Shown here: positions 7,244 through 10,872 of the stretch, piece after piece
Numbering within the stretch: position 1 is the stretch's first letter
How the letters are laid out: each line of letters opens with the position of its first letter
Assembly: GCA_031290815.1 (NCBI GenBank)
Contig: JAISLO010000307.1
Location: forward strand, 1-10,872
From: Synergistaceae bacterium
GTDB taxonomy: Bacteria; Synergistota; Synergistia; Synergistales; Synergistaceae
Length of the DNA stretch: 10,872 bases
Direction of reading: 5' to 3'
Notes under the pieces: model-generated
Told to the model about the DNA's origin: nothing
Database searches by the model: none
Seen by the model: the letters and a program-made list of their open reading frames with translations, nothing else
Program-made: the position numbers and the translations under genes

Positions 7244-7888
7244 TTAAAGACCCAAATTTTTCCCTATCAAGATTACTTTTATCCGTCCGGCGGGCTTACA
7301 AAGCCTGATAGTTACAAAATAGTTACATACTGTATCCTGGGTGAGGCAGTTTGTACAGCTTCCGATTTTATTGCATGGAGTGGCAATGCTGGGGAAACGT
7401 TGTATATTCAACGGCGCGGCGATAGTTCTTGCCCGTACCATTGCATCTTCAACAGTCTTTACTACTTTGTTGATTCCTGCCACTACAATCACCTGTTTTG
7501 GTCCAAAAATCATCGCCGCGGTCCTGTTACCGTAATTGTCAATATTTACAAGCTGTCCGTCTTCGCTTATGGCATTACTACCACAGAGAAAAGTGTCGCA
7601 TAATAAAGCCTTGCGCATCAGCTCCATCCGTTCTTCAGAACCGAACGGAGCTTTGTCCTTGTCTATCAAATTATATCCTTCTTTTTCCAGCCGTTCTTGA
7701 ATACCTAACTCTGTAACGGTCATGGAACTGCCCCAAGAAACTAAATGTTCTTTGGAAATAAGAGAGAAAACCGTATCCACCGCTTCCAGTTGATCGTCGA
7801 AATACCATGCGTCAAAATATCGTTTTTTCAGTGCATCGACCACCCGTGGACCAAGTTTTGAATTTCTCAGTTTGTATGCTGTGTCCAT
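7244..7888 (-). CDS. LUD-domain protein (lactate utilization protein / DUF162 family)
   Basis: A 214-residue LUD-domain protein of the stand-alone type often annotated as lactate utilization protein (LutC/YkgG relatives). It shows the family opening (NSKLGPRVVDALKKR), the WGSSMTVTELG motif at about residues 52-62, DNYGNRTAAMIFGP near 117-130, and a cysteine cluster at 172, 178, 181, 188 and 197 (C-x5-C-x2-C-x6-C) followed by GRIKVILI. Cytoplasmic; the biochemical role of this subfamily is not established, and the Cys cluster may bind metal or an iron-sulfur centre. ATG at 7888 has GAGGTAGG six bases upstream. The gene is markedly AT-rich: bases 7441-7500 hold 23 G/C of 60 against 41 of 60 at 8521-8580 in the neighbouring dehydrogenase gene. 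It lies downstream of that gene on the same strand. The composition suggests acquisition by transfer, perhaps from a Firmicute. Confidence 0.85.
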   Translation of the reverse strand: MDTAYKLRNSKLGPRVVDALKKRYFDAWYFDDQLEAVDTVFSLISKEHLVSWGSSMTVTELGIQERLEKEGYNLIDKDKAPFGSEERMELMRKALLCDTFLCGSNAISEDGQLVNIDNYGNRTAAMIFGPKQVIVVAGINKVVKTVEDAMVRARTIAAPLNIQRFPSIATPCNKIGSCTNCLTQDTVCNYFVTIRLCKPAGRIKVILIGKNLGL

Positions 7889-7895
7889 AATAAAC

Positions 7896-7982
7896 CTACC
7901 TCATTTCTCCCTTTTTGGCGCCTATTTGTTCAAGCACAGGCATTATTTCTATTTCTGCTGTCTTAATAAATAAAACTATTAG
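7896..7982 (-). other. Possible C-terminal tail of a lost gene
   Basis: In the 113-base gap between the alcohol dehydrogenase and LUD genes, one minus-strand frame is open for 28 codons from an in-frame TGA (7983-7985) to TAG (7896-7898). It reads as a short hydrophobic stretch (LIVLFI) followed by PVLEQIGAKKGEMR, which looks like the end of a protein. The piece shares the AT-rich composition of the LUD gene. It may be a tail carried in with that gene, but the open length is short enough to be chance. I cannot name a family. Confidence 0.2.
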
Positions 7983-8001
7983 TCAATCTTTCTCCTCATT
8001 A

Positions 8002-9075
8002 TTATCGACGATCGTATGGGGGATCGATCAGGACCACCGGTTTGATCAAATCAGGTTCTTTTCTGTCCATCAAGTTAAAGGCGTCTTCGATCTTGTCGAA
8101 ACCGTTGAATCTGTGGGAGATGATCAGGGTTGGATCTATGCGGCCGTATTGGATGAGCTTCAGCAATTTTTCCATGCGCAGCCGCCCACCAGGGCAGAAA
8201 CCGCCTCGTATGTCCTTGTTGGCCATGCCCAGGCCCCATTCCAGAGAGGACATGGTGAGATTGTCCCTCGCGTCGAAGAAGTTCACGTTGGCGATGACGC
8301 CCGTCTCCCTGGTCATGGCGACGGCCTGGGCGAAAGTATCCTTGTTCCCTCCGGCGATGATCGTTCGGTCGCTGCCTCGGCCGGTCATCTTCATGACCTG
8401 TGATACTATGTCGCCCTCTTTGTAGCTGATGACGTCGGTAGCGCCGTATTCCCTGGCGATTCTCACGCAATTGGGCCGGGTTCCAACGACTATTATCCTG
8501 CCCGCGCCCTTGAGGCGCGCGCCGGCCACGGACATCAGGCCAACGGGGCCGATTCCGATCACCACCACGGTGTCGCCGAACTCGACCCCCGCGAGTTCAA
8601 CGCCGTGGAAGCCGGTCGACATCATATCCACGACCATGAGGGCCGCCTCAGCGGACACGTCATCCGGAAGATGGGCCAGGTTGGCATCAGCCTGATTGAC
8701 GTGAAAATATTCCGCAAACACGCCATCTTTGACGCTCAAAAATTTAAAACTCTTTCTTGCCCCCTCGTCGTGCGCGTTGCACTTGCCCGACTGTGAGCCT
8801 GGCGCCAGCCAATTGGGCGTCGTAGCCGGCACGATCGCGATGTCGCCGGGTTTGAAGTCTTTTACGAGATCGCCTGCCTCTACTATTTCACCCACGGCCT
8901 CGTGGCCGAGTATCAGGTTTTCCCTGCGGCCGCCGCCTCCGTGCAGAATATGCGTGTCCGAACTGCACGGCGCCACCGCTATCGGTCGGAGGATGGCATC
9001 CAGCGGCCCGGCAACCGGCTTTTCCTTTTCCAGCCAAGCGGTCTTTCCAACCTCTTTCATTCCGAATCCTCTCAT
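8002..9075 (-). CDS. Zinc-dependent NADP-type secondary alcohol dehydrogenase (isopropanol dehydrogenase family)
   Basis: A 357-residue medium-chain dehydrogenase, very similar along its length to the Thermoanaerobacter brockii NADP-dependent secondary alcohol dehydrogenase. Shared blocks include the VAPC zinc site, ILGHEAVGE, VKDFKPGD, DMMSTGFHG, GIGPVGLM and CPGGRLRME. The catalytic zinc ligands are Cys37, His58 and Asp150, with Glu59 beside them. The Rossmann motif is GIGPVG at 174-179; GTRP at 198-201 and Tyr218 match the Gly-Ser-Arg/Tyr set that gives NADP preference in the T. brockii enzyme. It would interconvert secondary alcohols and ketones, or a related sugar-derived substrate. The ATG at 9075 is preferred to a GTG at 9078 because it matches the family N-terminus; AAGGAG lies nine bases before it. 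The LUD gene follows on the same strand after 113 bases. Confidence 0.92.
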   Translation of the reverse strand: MRGFGMKEVGKTAWLEKEKPVAGPLDAILRPIAVAPCSSDTHILHGGGGRRENLILGHEAVGEIVEAGDLVKDFKPGDIAIVPATTPNWLAPGSQSGKCNAHDEGARKSFKFLSVKDGVFAEYFHVNQADANLAHLPDDVSAEAALMVVDMMSTGFHGVELAGVEFGDTVVVIGIGPVGLMSVAGARLKGAGRIIVVGTRPNCVRIAREYGATDVISYKEGDIVSQVMKMTGRGSDRTIIAGGNKDTFAQAVAMTRETGVIANVNFFDARDNLTMSSLEWGLGMANKDIRGGFCPGGRLRMEKLLKLIQYGRIDPTLIISHRFNGFDKIEDAFNLMDRKEPDLIKPVVLIDPPYDRR

Positions 9076-9108
9076 CACTTTAGTCTCCTTCTTTTTGAAA
9101 TTTTTAAC

Positions 9109-9136
9109 CGTTTAGCGCGCTCATCTCATCAGTCAA
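9109..9136 (-). promoter_or_regulatory. Candidate promoter of the alcohol dehydrogenase gene
   Basis: On the minus strand TTGACT (9136 to 9131) is followed after 16 bases by TAAACG (9114 to 9109). The -35 is good (five of six) and the -10 weak. It lies about 35-60 bases before the dehydrogenase start codon, downstream of the AGTTA/TAACT inverted repeat. It is offered as a candidate only. Confidence 0.3.
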
Positions 9137-9156
9137 CGAGGGATTGAAGATTAATT

Positions 9157-9170
9157 AGTTAAGGCTAACT
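9157..9170. promoter_or_regulatory. Short inverted repeat upstream of the dehydrogenase gene
   Basis: A perfect 5-bp inverted repeat with a 4-base centre (AGTTA-AGGC-TAACT) sits just upstream of the candidate -35 on the minus strand, where an activator would bind. It is unlike the 33-49 repeat, so a shared regulator is not indicated. Its short arms could be chance. Confidence 0.25.
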
Positions 9171-9180
9171 TATCATCGGC

Positions 9181-9213
9181 GGCCGAAAGCTGACCATCTT
9201 CAGCTTTTCGGCC
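9181..9213 (-). terminator. Strong hairpin after the sugar-binding protein gene
   Basis: GGCCGAAAGCTGA (9181-9193) pairs with TCAGCTTTTCGGCC (9200-9213) with a single bulged base and a loop of about six. It begins six bases after the stop of the minus-strand binding-protein gene, as a terminator would, but no T run follows on the minus strand. It may be a weak terminator, a 3' stabilising hairpin, or a processing site between this gene and the dehydrogenase. Confidence 0.5.
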
Positions 9214-9219
9214 TCGGTG

Positions 9220-10299
9220 TCAAAACAGCACGGAATACTTCTCGATATTGGATTTGTCGTATAGCATTGGGTCTTCGAGGGTTAAAATCTGTCCGTTGGA
9301 CTGAATCGCATACTCGCCGAGTTTTCTGGCGTTGAATTTTGCGCCGGGCTTGGGGATGAAGCCCTCTTTCTTCTCTGCCCACACCATGTAAACGCCGATG
9401 TATCCTTCATACGGCGGATTCCAAAGCTGGAAGCCCTCGCATGTCCCGTCCAAAACAAATTCCGCCATCTCGGAGGGGAGTCCCAGCCCGGTTACCTTGA
9501 CCTTTCCTGTCATGCCGCTCTCCCTGACAACATTGCACGCCGCGAAGATGCCCACCGTTGTCGGAGATAAGATGCCCTTTATCTCTGGATATTTTGCCAG
9601 GAGCGCCTTCGCCTCCGAAGCAGACTTGTCCGCTTGATCGTCGCCGTAGACGATTTCCAGAAGTTCCATCTTCTCATATTTGGGGTCGCTTTCCAGCTCT
9701 TTTTTAATGAGGCTGATCCACGTATTCTGGTCGGGAGCGTCGGCTGTGGCTGACAAAATGGCGAAACTTCCCTCGTAATCGATCTGCTTGCCCATCAGTT
9801 CTATCTGAGCGCCGCCTATCTTGTCGAAGTTCACCGGCATGATCGCCGCGTCCCGGTGCGACTCGCTGCCCGGAATGTCCTGATTGATGATGTACACGCG
9901 AATCCCCGACTCTCGAGCTTCGTCGAAAACGGAGTTGAGGGCGGTGTTGGAATTAGAGGCGATGAATATTGCGTCGGCCCCATCCTGAATGGCTTTCTTG
10001 ACAAACTCGATTTGGTTGTCAGCCTCGGCGATCTGCGGACCGGCGTAGACATATTTGAATTTTTCATCGCCCAACTCGGAGATCGCGTCATAAAAACCGG
10101 TGCTCAATGCCTCAAAGTAAGAGTTGCCCAAGTTTTTGGGAATGAAGTAGATCGTAATCTTTTCGTCCTCAGCCGGCGCGTTCGTCTCTTGGCCAGTTAT
10201 TCGAGCGTCAGGCGTCTCTCCCTTTGATACAAAAAAAACAGCGATTCCTCCGGCGATCACGATGGCGAGCGCCGCTATGACGAAAATGCTCTTCCGCAT
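9220..10299 (-). CDS. RhaS/LsrB-like sugar-binding protein with N-terminal membrane anchor
   Basis: A 359-residue periplasmic-binding-protein type 1 (Peripla_BP_4) protein, closest by motif to rhamnose-transporter binding proteins (RhaS) and the AI-2 binder LsrB. It has DQNTW at 190-194, YGDDQADKS at 218-226, LSPTTVGI at 244-251, GLGLPSEM at 271-278 and FQLWNP at 290-295. These are regions that line the ligand cleft in the family. The N-terminus is a hydrophobic span at about residues 4-24, followed by a charged linker to residue 46. No cysteine follows the span and no clear AxA site is seen, so a membrane-anchored form is likely. ATG at 10299 has AGGAG ten bases upstream. It starts 49 bases after the hybrid kinase gene on the same strand. 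No permease or ATPase of the RhaPQT/LsrACD type is in the window, so a sensory role is as plausible as transport. Confidence 0.87.
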   Translation of the reverse strand: MRKSIFVIAALAIVIAGGIAVFFVSKGETPDARITGQETNAPAEDEKITIYFIPKNLGNSYFEALSTGFYDAISELGDEKFKYVYAGPQIAEADNQIEFVKKAIQDGADAIFIASNSNTALNSVFDEARESGIRVYIINQDIPGSESHRDAAIMPVNFDKIGGAQIELMGKQIDYEGSFAILSATADAPDQNTWISLIKKELESDPKYEKMELLEIVYGDDQADKSASEAKALLAKYPEIKGILSPTTVGIFAACNVVRESGMTGKVKVTGLGLPSEMAEFVLDGTCEGFQLWNPPYEGYIGVYMVWAEKKEGFIPKPGAKFNARKLGEYAIQSNGQILTLEDPMLYDKSNIEKYSVLF

Positions 10300-10348
10300 C
10301 GGTCTGTCACTCCTATTCTCTCTCGGAATTGTCTATACCCGCTCGGTC

Positions 10349-10872
10349 TCAACCAAATGCTTCTTCTTCCGAACGCGAGGACCGCCTGCCAGGACGAAGG
10401 TATTTTCGCAGCACGGACAGCATATCCTCGACGTCGATCGGCTTGCCAATATGCCCGTTCATTCCTGCCGCGATGCATTTTTCAATGTCTTCGCGGAATA
10501 CGTTTGCCGTCATCGCGACTATTGGAATTTTTTTCGCCCTCGGATTGTCCATGGCGCGGATGAGCCTTGTCGCCTCATATCCATCCATTTCAGGCATCTG
10601 AACGTCCATAAAAATCATATCATATTTTTCCGGAGTTTCGGAGAATAAACTGACGGCTTCAGCTCCGTTTATCACGCAGTCTATTTTCAACTGCGTCGGC
10701 TCCAGGAGCGAGAGAACGATCTCCTGGTTGATCCCCACATCCTCCGCCAAAAGAAGCCGTTTTCCATCGAATCGTTCCGCCTCGGCGGGGGCCTCGTCTT
10801 CCGACTCGGAAAAATCTTGCAGGCCCAGACATTCGTTCACACAATTCACTATAGTGGAGGGGAAGATCGGTT
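10349..10872 (-). CDS. Hybrid histidine kinase, C-terminal receiver domain (partial)
   Basis: The reading frame is open to the window edge, so this is the 3' end of a larger gene; a GTG at 10849 is probably not the true start. The visible part is a complete response-regulator receiver domain: acidic pair in LLLAEDVGIN, phospho-acceptor Asp in FMDVQMPEMDG, Thr in AMTAN, and Lys in GKPID. A short linker rich in Glu and Ala precedes it. The combination with the NQEI and AAGMNGHIGKPID patterns is typical of receiver domains at the end of hybrid sensor kinases, rather than of free response regulators. The kinase and sensor parts lie outside the window. The sugar-binding protein gene follows after 49 bases, which suggests a shared transcript and a possible sensory partnership. 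Confidence 0.85.
   Translation of the reverse strand, partial: PIFPSTIVNCVNECLGLQDFSESEDEAPAEAERFDGKRLLLAEDVGINQEIVLSLLEPTQLKIDCVINGAEAVSLFSETPEKYDMIFMDVQMPEMDGYEATRLIRAMDNPRAKKIPIVAMTANVFREDIEKCIAAGMNGHIGKPIDVEDMLSVLRKYLRPGRRSSRSEEEAFG

Noticed and set aside
7915..8403. Plus-strand open frame of 162 codons across the dehydrogenase end
   Set aside because: Antisense to the well-supported dehydrogenase C-terminus and without any motif.
1..10872. CRISPR array, phage attachment site or intact insertion sequence
   Set aside because: No regularly spaced repeats, no terminal inverted repeats around a transposase, and no integrase or tRNA gene were seen.

Overview
The window comes from a GC-rich bacterium (roughly 50-60% G+C by eye over most genes) with two divergent blocks of sugar or sugar-acid metabolism genes. 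A remnant of an Rpn-family (PD-(D/E)XK) nuclease/putative transposase of a kind common in Synergistota, the codon usage, and the mix of CUT1 ABC transporter, UxuA-like and sugar-epimerase genes suggest a Synergistota (Synergistaceae-like) anaerobe. This is inference; a Firmicute or Spirochaete is not excluded.

Layout. Plus strand, 85-5029: a tight operon with a CUT1 solute-binding protein, two membrane permeases, a MalK/UgpC-type ATPase (the order used in ugpBAEC) and a TIM-barrel sugar isomerase/epimerase. The last four genes overlap or nearly abut, so import and first-step metabolism of one substrate are probably co-produced. A 17-bp inverted repeat at 33-49 may be the operator. Plus strand, 5100-6631: a good sigma70-type promoter, a small exported protein of unknown function, and a shortened UxuA (mannonate dehydratase) homologue in which, by eye alignment, all four metal-ligand positions are changed. 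6650-7243: a broken Rpn-family fragment, a hairpin terminator and about 200 bases without a gene. Minus strand, 7244-9075: an AT-rich LUD-domain gene, a possible gene tail, and a GC-rich zinc-dependent NADP-type secondary alcohol dehydrogenase. Minus strand, 9220-10872: a membrane-anchored RhaS/LsrB-like sugar-binding protein directly behind the C-terminal receiver domain of a hybrid histidine kinase that runs off the window.

How the parts may work together. The plus-strand genes look like uptake plus isomerisation of a carbohydrate or sugar acid, with the UxuA-like protein as a divergent or repurposed partner. On the minus strand, a sugar-binding protein sits next to a sensor kinase with no permease or ATPase in the visible part of the block, so it may be a sensory input rather than a transporter part, with the dehydrogenase and LUD protein downstream as possible metabolic outputs. 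The substrate cannot be read from sequence. The most unusual items are the metal-ligand-less UxuA homologue, the kinase/binding-protein pair, and the AT-rich LUD gene as a likely transferred segment.
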